Shown: positions 43,918-52,089, numbered from the stretch's first letter. The stretch is 64,000 nt of DNA from Pseudomonas petrae (GCF_021728295.1 NZ_JAKJXE010000011.1:124001-188000), one strand, 5' to 3'. The notes: generated by a model from the letters alone, not told the origin. Program-made: numbers and translations.

Positions 43918-44165
43918 TCAGCTACCTCCGCTTCCATCGCCATGCGCCCGAGATCACGGTAGCCATCGGCTGCGACGGTAATGAGTGCGTGGAATAGATG
44001 TTCGGGACAGTCGTTAAGCATCACCTCAAGGGCGAGGTGGTACATCACTCCCCCAAGAACAGCCCCTACCGGCTCTAATGTTTTGGTGGAGTGCTCGAAA
44101 GCGAGATTGATCATCTGCTCAGCCAGGTCGTCGAAGTCGTCGAATGAGAGCTTTTTGGCTGTCAT
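43914..44165 (-). CDS. Small helical early protein
   Basis: 83 residues: MTAKKLSFDDFDDLAEQMINLAFEHSTKTLEPVGAVLGGVMYHLALEVMLNDCPEHLFHALITVAADGYRDLGRMAMEAEVAE. Helical, acidic, no motif. In the leftward early operon. Confidence 0.55.
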   Translation of the reverse strand: MTAKKLSFDDFDDLAEQMINLAFEHSTKTLEPVGAVLGGVMYHLALEVMLNDCPEHLFHALITVAADGYRDLGRMAMEAEVAE

Positions 44166-44623
44166 TTGCGTTTCCTCCGACCAGGTGAAGGAAACGTCTT
44201 GACCTCTACCGCGGCCACACGGCCGTCATCGAAGACATTGACCCGGATCTGGCGCTTCAGTTTGAGAGCTGTGTTCAGCGCCTGTTGAGTGATACCGAGC
44301 TGCTCCGCGGCTGCGATCTGCCGGCCTTTAGCGAAGTCAGCTAGCGATACGCCGGCAACCTCACTCTCCGCGCCACAATTTGGCACCTCGGCGTTTCGTG
44401 GCGCGGGCTCCATCAGTTGCTCTTCGATTTCTTCCGCATTGCAGGAGCCTACGTTCGCTGCGTCGGCCACGTAGAACCAGCCAAGGTTCAGCAGGCTCTC
44501 AAGGCGAGGACTTCCAGTCGCCATACCTTGGGCGATGAATAGAACTGTCTCGAGATGCTGGAGTTGCCGCTTGGCCATCTCCAGATGATCAAGCGCATCG
44601 TGTGCAATCTGATGATCAGTCAT
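44162..44623 (-). CDS. Cro-like DNA-binding domain fused to a small helical domain
   Basis: 153 residues. The C-terminal 60 residues align with lambda Cro along its length: VSLADFAKG.. against ITLKDYAMR.., AAAEQLGITQQALNTALKLKRQI against [22 protein letters not shown], and VNVFDDGRVAAVEVKTFPS against LTINADGSVYAEEVKPFPS. The N-terminal 90 residues are helical (ALDHLEMAKRQLQHLETVLFIAQGM) and resemble the two genes just upstream. It probably represses early or lysogenic promoters. Confidence 0.78.
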   Translation of the reverse strand: MTDHQIAHDALDHLEMAKRQLQHLETVLFIAQGMATGSPRLESLLNLGWFYVADAANVGSCNAEEIEEQLMEPAPRNAEVPNCGAESEVAGVSLADFAKGRQIAAAEQLGITQQALNTALKLKRQIRVNVFDDGRVAAVEVKTFPSPGRRKRK

Positions 44624-44853
44624 ACCGACACCTCCATCGAGTTCATCAGGTCGACCAGCTCGTCTTGCGCTTGATCGGCCAGCAACAGAACGGCTTCGTG
44701 AACCATCATTGAATCTTCGGCGCCCATTTGCGGCTCCTGCACGATGATCGTGCCGGTGCCAAAGCTGTCGTTATTGATGAGGATTTGCGCCAAGCCGGTG
44801 ATGACTCGCAGGCGCGCTTCGATCTTGTTGCAGAGTTCGCGGGGAGTTTTCAT
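44620..44853 (-). CDS. Small helical protein
   Basis: 77 residues: KTPRELCNKIEARLRVITGLAQILINNDSFG, then AVLLLADQAQDELVDLMNSM. Looks like the N-terminal domain of the Cro fusion downstream. Overlaps both neighbours by four bases. Confidence 0.55.
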   Translation of the reverse strand: MKTPRELCNKIEARLRVITGLAQILINNDSFGTGTIIVQEPQMGAEDSMMVHEAVLLLADQAQDELVDLMNSMEVSV

Positions 44854-45161
44854 TGGCTGACCCCACTTTCAACTGCGCACAGGCTCGAACCGATCAACGC
44901 TTGGGCGCCCTGGACGAGAAAACGGATAGCTACTGTCTGATTGGTGCTGGGCCCGCTATGGATACCCTCGGAGCCAAGTTCTACTGCGGCATCAAGCAGT
45001 GCATATGCCGCGTTCATTGCCTCCTCGACCGCGAGGCCTGCATTGACCTGAAACAGGTGCTGGTTGACTCCACACACGGAAACTGGATGGAAGTTCTCAG
45101 CGGTAGTTAGCATCTGGTGTTGCGCCGGCGGAGAGCCGGTGGTATTTTCTGGGCGTGACAT
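44850..45161 (-). CDS. DUF3077-like small protein
   Basis: 103 residues: TAENFHPVSVCGVNQHLFQVNAGLAVEEAMNAAYALLDAAVELGSEG, with a C-terminal helix IRFLVQGAQALIGSSL. Matches the DUF3077 pattern common in Pseudomonas (F.V..G...eaL..a..lL). First gene after the terminator in the leftward early operon. Confidence 0.65.
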   Translation of the reverse strand: MSRPENTTGSPPAQHQMLTTAENFHPVSVCGVNQHLFQVNAGLAVEEAMNAAYALLDAAVELGSEGIHSGPSTNQTVAIRFLVQGAQALIGSSLCAVESGVSQ

Positions 45162-45214
45162 ATCGTTCTCCTGAAACGAAGATTTACGAAGCTCCCTTGC
45201 AGGGGAGTGGTTAA

Positions 45215-45240
45215 AAGGCCCGCTCCCATGCGGGCTTTTT
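45215..45240. terminator. Early terminator
   Basis: GGCCCGC-tccca-TGCGGGCTTTTTG on plus; the reverse strand also has a short T run (CCTTTT). It lies 50 bases downstream of the Cro-like gene in the leftward direction and may act like tR1, limiting early transcription until antitermination. Confidence 0.6.
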
Positions 45241-45290
45241 GTTGCCTGGAGGAAAGTCAGCCAGATAACAAAAATTGGATTAGTGCGTAT

Positions 45291-45611
45291 TCATGGGGAC
45301 GCCTGCGACGTACTGGATACCTGAACAGCGGAACCGCCCACCTTTTGATGATGGCTTTGTGCAGGTATCTTTTGGCTCAAGGTCGGCAGTTCTTCTGCGC
45401 AATCATCTGACTGATCCGGGAACACCTGATCAAGCGAGCAGGTAGCCGAAAGGAAATTAAGAGCGACAACAATTTCCCGAGCATCTTTAAGGCTTGGGGT
45501 TCGCTTGCCGGCCTCGTAGTTAGCCAGTCGCGACTGCCGCCAACCGAGGCGGCGATAGAGGTCGGCCTGGGAGACGCCGGATTGCTCGCGTAATTCTCGA
45601 ATTCGATTCAT
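45291..45611 (-). CDS. Cro-like XRE regulator
   Basis: 106 residues. HTH: MNRIRELREQSGVSQADLYRRLGWRQSRLANYEAGKRTPSLKDAREIVVAL (residues 1-51), then a short Ser/Gln-rich tail without peptidase. Divergent from the CI-like repressor with the operators between. Likely the first leftward early gene. Confidence 0.82.
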   Translation of the reverse strand: MNRIRELREQSGVSQADLYRRLGWRQSRLANYEAGKRTPSLKDAREIVVALNFLSATCSLDQVFPDQSDDCAEELPTLSQKIPAQSHHQKVGGSAVQVSSTSQASP

Positions 45612-45643
45612 TGCTTGGTCCTGTGGGTCCTCACAAAAGGATG

Positions 45644-45680
45644 AACACGTATTGTGATAATGTCAAACACGAAAAGTGAG
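45644..45680. promoter_or_regulatory. CI/Cro operators and divergent promoters
   Basis: Two sites AACACGTATTGTGAT (45644-45658) and AACACGAAAAGTGAG (45666-45680) share CAC-N5-GTG and lie 22 bases apart. Between them on the minus strand is TTGACA (45661-45666), the -35 of the Cro-side promoter. On the plus strand TGTGATAAT (ending 45661) is an extended -10 for the repressor. A third, inverted GTGATT-N2-AATCAC lies at 45700-45713. Confidence 0.7.
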
Positions 45681-45716
45681 AACACCGCCAATGCTGCTGT
45701 GATTAAAATCACGCAT

Positions 45717-46436
45717 ATGAACGAATCACTAGCTAAACGCTTAAAGCGACTACGAATTGCTGCTGGGATGTCTCAGTCCAAACTTGCGCAGGCTTGCGGC
45801 TGGAGTTCGCAGTCAAGAATTGGAAACTATGAGGCTGGCAGTAGAGAGCCGACCCTAGGCGACATCGAGATCATCGCCAAGGCGCTAGGACTAAGCTATG
45901 CGGATGTCCTAATTGGCACGTCAAGAACCAAACAGGCTTACCAGATTGATTCGAACGCCGAATTGGTAGGGCCCTTCGACGTCTGGGACGACGACACGCC
46001 TTTGGATGATGACGAGGTGTATGTGCCGTTCCTCAAGGAAGTGGAGCTGTCGGCGGGAAGCGGCCGGACAGCTGTAGAGCAGTCTAATAAGAAAAAGCTG
46101 CGCTTCGGGAAGCTGACTTTGAGGCGTCAAGGTGTTCAGCCCAGCGATGCGGTTTGCGTAACGGTAAGCGGCAACAGCATGGAGCCCGTCTTGCCGAATG
46201 GCAGCACTGTGGGCGTGGATCAGGGGGCCGTCAACATCATCGACGGCAAGATGTATGCCTTGAATCATGGAGGCCAGCTCCGAGTAAAGATGGTCTATCG
46301 GCTGCCTATGGGCGGCTTGCGGCTGCGCAGCTATAACCGAGATGAGCACCCTGACGAAGAGCACGGGGCGGAAGCATTGGTGAAAGGTGAGATAGTCATC
46401 ATCGGCAAAGTATTTTGGTACTCAGTCCTCGTCTGA
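45717..46436 (+). CDS. CI-like repressor with S24 peptidase domain
   Basis: 239 residues from the ATG at 45717; no ribosome binding site is seen, so it may be read from a short leader; codons from 45660 are an alternative. XRE HTH at residues 6-65. LexA-like C-terminal domain with auto-cleavage site Ala113-Gly114 in ELSAGSG, Ser154 in SGNSMEP and Lys191 in QLRVKMV. RecA filaments should trigger its cleavage and phage induction. Confidence 0.92.
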   Translation: MNESLAKRLKRLRIAAGMSQSKLAQACGWSSQSRIGNYEAGSREPTLGDIEIIAKALGLSYADVLIGTSRTKQAYQIDSNAELVGPFDVWDDDTPLDDDEVYVPFLKEVELSAGSGRTAVEQSNKKKLRFGKLTLRRQGVQPSDAVCVTVSGNSMEPVLPNGSTVGVDQGAVNIIDGKMYALNHGGQLRVKMVYRLPMGGLRLRSYNRDEHPDEEHGAEALVKGEIVIIGKVFWYSVLV

Positions 46437-46457
46437 TAGGCCGTATCACAGCATAGA

Positions 46458-46481
46458 CCTAGCTCGGGCTAGGTTTTTTTT
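46458..46481 (+). terminator. Terminator of the repressor gene
   Basis: CCTAGC-tcgg-GCTAGG followed by eight T, 22 bases after the repressor stop. Confidence 0.8.
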
Positions 46482-46498
46482 CGTCCCGAGGAAAATAA

Positions 46499-46541
46499 AT
46501 CACATATCGTGATTGACTAAATAAACACGTTGCGTGATTAT
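46499..46541 (+). promoter_or_regulatory. Second operator pair and rightward promoter
   Basis: ATCACATATCGTGAT (46499-46513) and AACACGTTGCGTGAT (46524-46538) repeat the CAC-N5-GTG operator. A promoter TTGACT (46513-46518), 17-base spacer, GATTAT (46536-46541) overlaps both, so the repressor should shut it. It drives the HTH gene at 46571 and perhaps the int operon. Confidence 0.72.
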
Positions 46542-46570
46542 TGCCTCTCACAAGTTAAGGAGCTTCACGC

Positions 46571-46882
46571 ATGAACCTGACCACCATCACCGCAGGCGCC
46601 TGGACCGGATTTCTCGGTAAGGAACTATCTCCCCGCGAGCTGGAAGCGACAGCCTATGCAGCTGCCGACCTCACTGCAAAGGAGATTGCACGCCTGATGG
46701 GCATCACGCCGAAGTCAGTCTCGAAGCGCTTGGACGATGCACGCTTCAAGCTCGGCGCTCGGACTGTTCGTGGTTTGGTCTTGGAAGCATTCAAGCGCGG
46801 CCTTATCTCCTTCGCCAGCGCAGCAAGTCCATCACCTGAACATCAGCGCGACGAAAGCCACGACGGCATCCTGATCGCGTAA
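46571..46882 (+). CDS. LuxR-type HTH protein
   Basis: 103 residues. ELSPRELEATAYAAADLTAKEIARLMGITPKSVSKRLDDARFKLGARTVRGLVLEAFKRG (residues 18-77) is a GerE/LuxR-type HTH without receiver domain. AAGGAG lies 8 bases before the ATG. It is under the second operator pair. Likely a regulator of rightward genes; target unknown. Confidence 0.75.
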   Translation: MNLTTITAGAWTGFLGKELSPRELEATAYAAADLTAKEIARLMGITPKSVSKRLDDARFKLGARTVRGLVLEAFKRGLISFASAASPSPEHQRDESHDGILIA

Positions 46883-46929
46883 CGCCGCAGCAGCGGCGTG
46901 CGCCTCCAGATAGGGACGCAGTCCGGTGC

Positions 46930-47292
46930 TCAGCGAATACTTGTTAGGTCGAGCATAGAGATGATGAAGGGGTATGCCCGTATGCAGCCGAGTATGGAAA
47001 CCACAATGGCGAGCAAGAATAAAAAGAAGCCTGACTTGTTCAGCCTGCGCGGTCTGCCACTAATTATGACCGAGCCCAACTGGTACGGGTGCGGTGCCAT
47101 TCCAGATACAAAGGGTCGACAAGCCATTTCGCCTATGCCCCAAAGCAGCCCGGCAAGCGAGAAAAGGCTAACCAAACCGTTATCGACTTTCAAATCGATG
47201 GTGATGGACACCACGAACAACACAAAACAAAGAATCGTCATGATTTTAAACCATTCATCTGCGATGAATTTTGCAACTACGGAAACTGCCAA
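46930..47292 (-). CDS. Small membrane protein, opposite strand (moron candidate)
   Basis: 120 residues starting at a TTG at 47292 with a strong AAGGAGG site upstream. Three or four hydrophobic segments (about 13-32, 38-55, 88-105). It points against the rightward genes, so it has its own promoter. Such lysogenic membrane proteins often exclude other phages; this is only suggested by position. Confidence 0.55.
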   Translation of the reverse strand: MAVSVVAKFIADEWFKIMTILCFVLFVVSITIDLKVDNGLVSLFSLAGLLWGIGEMACRPFVSGMAPHPYQLGSVIISGRPRRLNKSGFFLFLLAIVVSILGCIRAYPFIISMLDLTSIR

Positions 47293-47390
47293 AGTTGCGC
47301 CCTCCTTTGCTGGCTGTGTTGTGTGAGAGCGCTCAGCCTAGCGCAAAGTCCGTCACCTGGGCAGTGGTGAGCAAGCCGGGGCTGACCGGC

Positions 47391-47414
47391 ACTAATTGAA
47401 AGTTAGTTTTTTTT
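47391..47414 (+). terminator. Weak hairpin with long T run
   Basis: ACTAA-ttgaaag-TTAGT followed by eight T, between the HTH gene and the next rightward gene. The stem is short, so this is tentative. Confidence 0.35.
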
Positions 47415-47469
47415 GCGAAAGCCAAATAACGCGGCGGGCTATCGGCTTGCCTGGAGAAAGGAGATTCAG

Positions 47470-48168
47470 ATGCAGACGAACAAGATCACGCTGGTACTGC
47501 GCCCGCACGCCGGCACAAAGATTGAAGAGCTGCAGCGCTACGCCAAGCCTGGCATGCCTGTGGGTGTTGGCCGTGCGCTCGGCTTCATTGCCAGCGCAGG
47601 CGAAGGCGATGTGATGGAACGTGCTGAGCAATTGGAGAGCCAGGTGGTTATCGCCGAGGCTGCCATGCGTCGCGGCACGGTTATGCATGACCAGGATCAT
47701 CTGCCTGCTCTGCGTCGCGTTATCGCCCACGTACCTGCGATGTACCTGCAAGTCGCCGACGCGATCAAGCAGGCCGCGCTCGACGATGGCGATGATGAGT
47801 CGATGGCCGGGGAGGCAGCTGGTCAGGCGATTCGTGTGCTGGTGATGTTCAAGCAGCGGCTGGAAATGCTGCTGGAGCCGGATCTTCTGACGCCACCGCC
47901 CCAGGCCAATCCAATTACGGAAAAACCCGTAATAGCAGAAACGCCATACGCCCAGGTGCGCGTCACCGATATCGGCGAGTGGATCAGGACGGTGACCAAC
48001 GCCAAGCGCTACGAGTGGTTGCGGGACAAAAATCGCGTGGAAGACATGGACACTGATCTGTGCGCTGCGCGGGAGGAGCAATGCTTCTTCGGCGCCGAGT
48101 TGGACGCTGAGGTCGACACCGGAATGCGTCTGGAACGCTTGCTGGAAAAACACGGTGAGCCAGTATGA
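47470..48168 (+). CDS. Hypothetical prophage protein
   Basis: 232 residues from the ATG at 47470, preceded by AAAGGAGA. Reads MQTNKITLVLRPHAGTKIEELQRYAKPGMPVGVGRALGF, with two Cys near the C-terminus. No known domain. It begins a tight rightward chain ending in integrase. Confidence 0.6.
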   Translation: MQTNKITLVLRPHAGTKIEELQRYAKPGMPVGVGRALGFIASAGEGDVMERAEQLESQVVIAEAAMRRGTVMHDQDHLPALRRVIAHVPAMYLQVADAIKQAALDDGDDESMAGEAAGQAIRVLVMFKQRLEMLLEPDLLTPPPQANPITEKPVIAETPYAQVRVTDIGEWIRTVTNAKRYEWLRDKNRVEDMDTDLCAAREEQCFFGAELDAEVDTGMRLERLLEKHGEPV

Positions 48169-48368
48169 CGACCATCCAGCCTCAAGGATCGCAGCTCTAC
48201 CTCAAGTCCGAGTTCCAGAGCTTGGGTGAGCGCCTGATTCGCTTCGGCCAGGCCTTGCAAGATCCGGCGACGACCGTGGGCCAGCTGACCAGCCTGGCCA
48301 ACTCCTGCGGCATCGCGCTGAAGCTGCGCACCGTCGCTGAAAGCGGGGGCCGTGACGATGAGCTGTGA
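48165..48368 (+). CDS. Small hypothetical prophage protein
   Basis: 67 residues: TTIQPQGSQLYLKSEFQSLGERLIRFGQALQDPATTVGQLTSLANSCGIALKLRTVAE. The start overlaps the preceding stop (ATGA). Helical; role unknown. Confidence 0.6.
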   Translation: MTTIQPQGSQLYLKSEFQSLGERLIRFGQALQDPATTVGQLTSLANSCGIALKLRTVAESGGRDDEL

Positions 48369-48522
48369 CAACGAACTGAAGGTGCTGTGCCAGGCCTTGG
48401 TCGCCCAGCAATTCGAGTCTGTGCACGACGCTGAGCGGGCGCTTGAGCGGTTCGAAGAGCTGACAACGCCGGCGATGGTGTTGGCGATCCTCGATCAATT
48501 GGAGCAGGCGCGCCATGGCTAA
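48358..48522 (+). CDS. Very small hypothetical protein
   Basis: 54 residues: MSCDNELKVLCQALVAQQFE, then helical chain ending LEQARHG. It overlaps the preceding gene by 11 and the next by 8 bases, as expected in this packed operon. Too short for common gene cut-offs. Confidence 0.55.
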   Translation: MSCDNELKVLCQALVAQQFESVHDAERALERFEELTTPAMVLAILDQLEQARHG

Positions 48523-48913
48523 AACGGTCCTAACCGCCCGGCAGGATGGCGTGCAGTTCTTCATGAACACCGAAAGCAGCTCGCCTAAAAGCCGCAGTGG
48601 CAAGCGCTACCGATTGTTCAAGACCGAGAACTTCGGCCGCGACAAGTTGGGCTGGGTGCAGATCGGCTCGCAGGCTGGCCAGGCGCTGATCGCGATCGAG
48701 AAGGAATCCGAGAGGTTCGACGCTTGCGCACAGGCATTCAGCAGCAAACGACCTCACAAGTACGTCGACCGCTCACGTATCCGTGGAGCGCCGGGCAAGT
48801 GGGAGGGCGAGGCCTTTCCGGTTCGCGTGACGCACAGCCGTGACGCATCAGTTTCATTGCACACAGAAAACCTGACGCGTCAGGAAGGGGCAGGCGGCCA
48901 TGAGCGCAGCTAA
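48515..48913 (+). CDS. Hypothetical prophage protein
   Basis: 132 residues: MAKTVLTARQDGVQFFMNTESSSPKSRSGKRYRLFKTENFGRDKLGWVQIGSQAGQALIAIEKE. Basic, probably soluble. No known domain. In the int operon. Confidence 0.55.
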   Translation: MAKTVLTARQDGVQFFMNTESSSPKSRSGKRYRLFKTENFGRDKLGWVQIGSQAGQALIAIEKESERFDACAQAFSSKRPHKYVDRSRIRGAPGKWEGEAFPVRVTHSRDASVSLHTENLTRQEGAGGHERS

Positions 48914-49106
48914 CGTGCTGGAGTTCGAGGAGTTGCAGCGGATCACCGGCTATACGCGGCGTTCTGACGTGGAGCGGGCGCTCCGAGGGGAAGGGATTCG
49001 CATCTTCCTCGGTCGTAGGGGGCCGTGGACAACCGTTGACCTGGTGAATCAGGCAGGCGGGTTGAAGCCAGTCGATCAGGACAAATACGACGCGGAGATC
49101 GTATGA
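48900..49106 (+). CDS. Excisionase-like protein (DUF4224)
   Basis: 68 residues. ELQRITGYTRRSDVERALRGEGIRIFLGRRGPWTTVDLVNQA is the DUF4224 pattern, a small winged-helix-like fold usually just before phage integrases, so a role as directionality factor is likely. Overlaps integrase start by four bases. Confidence 0.78.
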   Translation: MSAANVLEFEELQRITGYTRRSDVERALRGEGIRIFLGRRGPWTTVDLVNQAGGLKPVDQDKYDAEIV

Positions 49107-50251
49107 AGCGAGGCAGGAAGCGGCAGCACAACCCGAATATTCCCAAGCACATCGACCAGACCGCGCTTCCGCGCGACGTCTATTTCGATCACCGTGGATC
49201 GGGTTGCTGGTACACGCTTTATTTCAACGAGGCCGGCCGGCGCCAGCGCACGAATCTGTGTGCTGCCAACGTCACGCTGTCGGAACTGCACCGCCTCATC
49301 GAAGAGCGCAACGGCGTCGACCGCGACAGCCTGCAGTACCTCTGCGACGAGTTTCACAAAAGTCAGCAATGCACTGATCTCGCCAAAAAAACTCAGGAGG
49401 ATTACTGCTACTCCCGCGATGTTCTTCTCACGTTCCCGACGAAGCTGGGCAAGCCGCTGGGCGAGCTGGCGGTGCGCAAGTTCACACCTGCGATGGTGCA
49501 ACGGGTCATTGACAAGATCGCCCAGGAAGGGACGCCATCAAAGGCAGCACACGCCCTGCGCTACCTTCGCCGGCTGATGCAATGGGGTCGCAATCGCGGG
49601 TTCGTAACTGACAACCCGGTCAAGGGCATCGAGGCGCCGAAAGAACGCAAGCAGCGCCGGCTTCCCGACTCGACTGTGATGGTCAACCTAATCAAATTCG
49701 CCCACCAGCAAGGCCAGCTCAAGCGCGGGGAGAAAGGCGCGTGTTCGCCGTACCTTTGGTATGTGATGGAGATCGGCTACCTGTGTCGGCTGCGCGGTAT
49801 CGAGACAATCACGCTGACCGACGAGAACGAGCTGGAAGAAGGCGTGCTCACCAACCGGCGCAAAGGTAGCCGGGACAACATCGTGCGTTGGACGCCAAGG
49901 CTGCGCGCGGCGTGGGATGCCGCCAAGGCAGAGAGAACCCGCACCTGGCAGCAAATGAAGAAGCCAGTCCCTTTTCGGCCGGAGCAGCGTTTCCTGATAG
50001 TTTCCGCCAGCGGCGGGCAGCTTTCGAAGTCCGGCCTCGATACGGCATTCCAGCGACTGATTACCCAGGCGATCGAGAAGAAGGTGCTGACCGAGGAGCA
50101 GCGGTTCGGAATGCACGACTTCAAGCGCAAAGGCATCACAGACACCCTCGGCACCCGGGCGGACAAGCAACAGGCTTCTGGCCACAAGGATGAGTCGATG
50201 ATGGACGTGTACGATCTGAGCGTACCGACCGTAAATCCGTCAGCCGAATAA
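49103..50251 (+). CDS. int: Prophage integrase, tyrosine recombinase
   Basis: 382 residues. The core-binding domain spans about 75-170. The catalytic residues are visible as Arg231 (LRGIE), Lys254 (RRKGS), His338 (MHDFKRKG; HxxK in place of HxxR), His361 (SGHKDE) and Tyr370 (DVYD). It recombines phage attP with the tRNA-Thr 3' end. Located 1.9 kb from attR with two cargo genes in between. Confidence 0.93.
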   Translation: MKRGRKRQHNPNIPKHIDQTALPRDVYFDHRGSGCWYTLYFNEAGRRQRTNLCAANVTLSELHRLIEERNGVDRDSLQYLCDEFHKSQQCTDLAKKTQEDYCYSRDVLLTFPTKLGKPLGELAVRKFTPAMVQRVIDKIAQEGTPSKAAHALRYLRRLMQWGRNRGFVTDNPVKGIEAPKERKQRRLPDSTVMVNLIKFAHQQGQLKRGEKGACSPYLWYVMEIGYLCRLRGIETITLTDENELEEGVLTNRRKGSRDNIVRWTPRLRAAWDAAKAERTRTWQQMKKPVPFRPEQRFLIVSASGGQLSKSGLDTAFQRLITQAIEKKVLTEEQRFGMHDFKRKGITDTLGTRADKQQASGHKDESMMDVYDLSVPTVNPSAE

Positions 50252-50253
50252 AC

Positions 50254-50898
50254 TCAAGGCCTTATGAAGTATGCGACATCCTTCATGTAATAGTTGAGTG
50301 CATTGCGGGTAGAGGCTTCATCACAGCCGTTACCAAATGCGACTCGTAGAACCTTATCAAACCTGTCTTCTCTGGTGGTGGTGGCATATCCAGTTCCCAC
50401 CTTCATAGTTGTGTGGGCATGGCCGTAAAGAGAAATCACTTTCAGCAGGAGTGACTCTAGGCACTCGACTTTTTGACAGAGCGACGGGAAAGCATGTACA
50501 CAGTTTGAGGACAAAAGGGCTCGCAGGGATTTTTTGTCGCCCGTGGTCAAGACGTACGCTTGCTGATGGCGATGAAGACTGTCGGTGTGCAAGAACAGCT
50601 CTAACTCACCATCGTCAACGCCATCAATTCGCGATAAAGCCTCAAGCAAATCGATATTTTCATCTGCAGCACCGAGCTTCTGACAGGAATGAACCAGGCC
50701 AGCCAGCCGATCAAATGCCGCATGATTGCCCAGGCGCTTGTCATAGCACTTTTGAGGGTTGCTTAGGTAAAGCGAATAAGGTGCGGCACCGACAACAAAA
50801 CAATCGCTAAGCCCGCACTGAAACACCTCCAGTGCTTCATCAATGAGATCGCACTGGGCAAGCATGATAAGGATGTCGTTGTCAGCGAGCAGAATCAT
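50254..50898 (-). CDS. PIN-like putative effector paired with ImmA/IrrE peptidase
   Basis: 214 residues. The opening MILLADNDILIMLAQCDLIDEAL resembles PIN-domain starts (Asp6 and Asp8), followed by acidic residues DDGELELFLH (near residue 95) and VLTTGDKKSLRAL, where Asp is the third site. This suggests a metal-dependent RNase fold. It follows the peptidase gene directly (TAA then ATG). Function is inferred; PIN identity needs structural proof. Confidence 0.6.
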   Translation of the reverse strand: MILLADNDILIMLAQCDLIDEALEVFQCGLSDCFVVGAAPYSLYLSNPQKCYDKRLGNHAAFDRLAGLVHSCQKLGAADENIDLLEALSRIDGVDDGELELFLHTDSLHRHQQAYVLTTGDKKSLRALLSSNCVHAFPSLCQKVECLESLLLKVISLYGHAHTTMKVGTGYATTTREDRFDKVLRVAFGNGCDEASTRNALNYYMKDVAYFIRP

Positions 50899-51879
50899 TT
50901 ATGCAATAAGATTCCGGAGAAGGTGCTCAGCATCCGGATCAAGCTCAGGTAACTGCTCGAATACTTTCCCTGTAACCACCGACTGATCCGAGACCTCAGC
51001 GCCTAGTAAGTTCGCCGCGCCAACGTAGAGAGCGTAGTAACCCGGATCGCCGTGAGCGCAACTCATTACAAGGTGAGTCGGAGCAATTTTCATTTGGACT
51101 GCTGAAGACTCAGCTAACCGAGCAAGCGGCCCAGCCTTCATCTTTTTAGGCAATGCAAGTGTGAAGTCAGGATTGCCTGTCAACAGTTCCAAAGCAAACC
51201 TATCAGCCGCGACTTCATCCGCCGATTTTGAGTTTTTGGCCTGTTCCTCAAAATCGTCATCTACGATCGCCCCGTTTTCGCCAAGATGGCCTAAGGCGAT
51301 GTGTCCAATTTCGTGAGCGAGATGGAACAGCAAAAACCCGCTCTTGCGAATGTTTGAGAGGACGATGGAAGGCCGTCCATTAATGGACATCGCGATTCCG
51401 TCCATTTTTTTCTTGGCGAGCAGGGGCGATGCTAGATGCAGGACAGGAATGCCGTACGCCCAGCAAACGTCCAATAGCTCGGTGAGCCCTACCCACCTTG
51501 CACCGGTGCCAAGGATGTAATCTCTGATCGCGGAGGCGCTTGGTGAAGGCTGGACAAAGTCACGATCCAGAGCGTTGATCGCGATTCGAGACGCGCTCCG
51601 AGCGATTGCAACTGCAAGCTCAACGTCCGTCTCTGACGTCCTACTAGAGAGCTTGAAGCGCTTCTCCCCAGGCAAGTCGAATTCCACCCTTGGGGGGCTC
51701 TCACTGAACGCACGAATCTGAAGGCTCAGAGCCTTCACCAGGTAAATCTTCGCGCGCTGCGCCCCGCCCGGCGTCGCCTCAACCTCCGCTGACCACCAAT
51801 CAGGCATGATGCGAGACAGATGATTCTTAGACAGTCCGTGGGTGTGCAGGGCAGAGTAGATGCTTTGGATGTTGGTCAT
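50899..51879 (-). CDS. ImmA/IrrE family metallopeptidase
   Basis: 326 residues. Zinc peptidase motif HEIGH in FHLAHEIGHIALGHLG (about residue 189) with downstream Glu in SADEVAADRFALELL. The N-terminal region (residues 1-90) may be a DNA-binding helical domain; the C-terminal part has no recognised fold. In related systems such peptidases control a partner toxin or repressor. It heads a two-gene unit transcribed towards integrase. Confidence 0.82.
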   Translation of the reverse strand: MTNIQSIYSALHTHGLSKNHLSRIMPDWWSAEVEATPGGAQRAKIYLVKALSLQIRAFSESPPRVEFDLPGEKRFKLSSRTSETDVELAVAIARSASRIAINALDRDFVQPSPSASAIRDYILGTGARWVGLTELLDVCWAYGIPVLHLASPLLAKKKMDGIAMSINGRPSIVLSNIRKSGFLLFHLAHEIGHIALGHLGENGAIVDDDFEEQAKNSKSADEVAADRFALELLTGNPDFTLALPKKMKAGPLARLAESSAVQMKIAPTHLVMSCAHGDPGYYALYVGAANLLGAEVSDQSVVTGKVFEQLPELDPDAEHLLRNLIA

Positions 51880-52029
51880 GATCCCTCCTCCTATGAGCGG
51901 ACTGATGAGCTGGTGCCCTTGATACCGGTTAGACGGCTAAAAGGTCTGCGAGTCACGGTAATTAGACGAAATGATATCATTTCCCGCAGTTATCCACAGG
52001 TAGATTCCACGTTTGATAGCATTTTGTCG

Positions 52030-52089
52030 CGTACATTGGCCGAGCGGACCGGCCCCTTCGGGGCTAAAAGCCCGACCCTCGCGTACATG
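52030..52089 (+). other. CGTACAT motifs, candidate integrase arm sites (right)
   Basis: CGTACATT at 52030-52037 and CGTACATG at 52082-52089, matching the motifs inside attL (10806-10826). Inference only. Confidence 0.3.
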
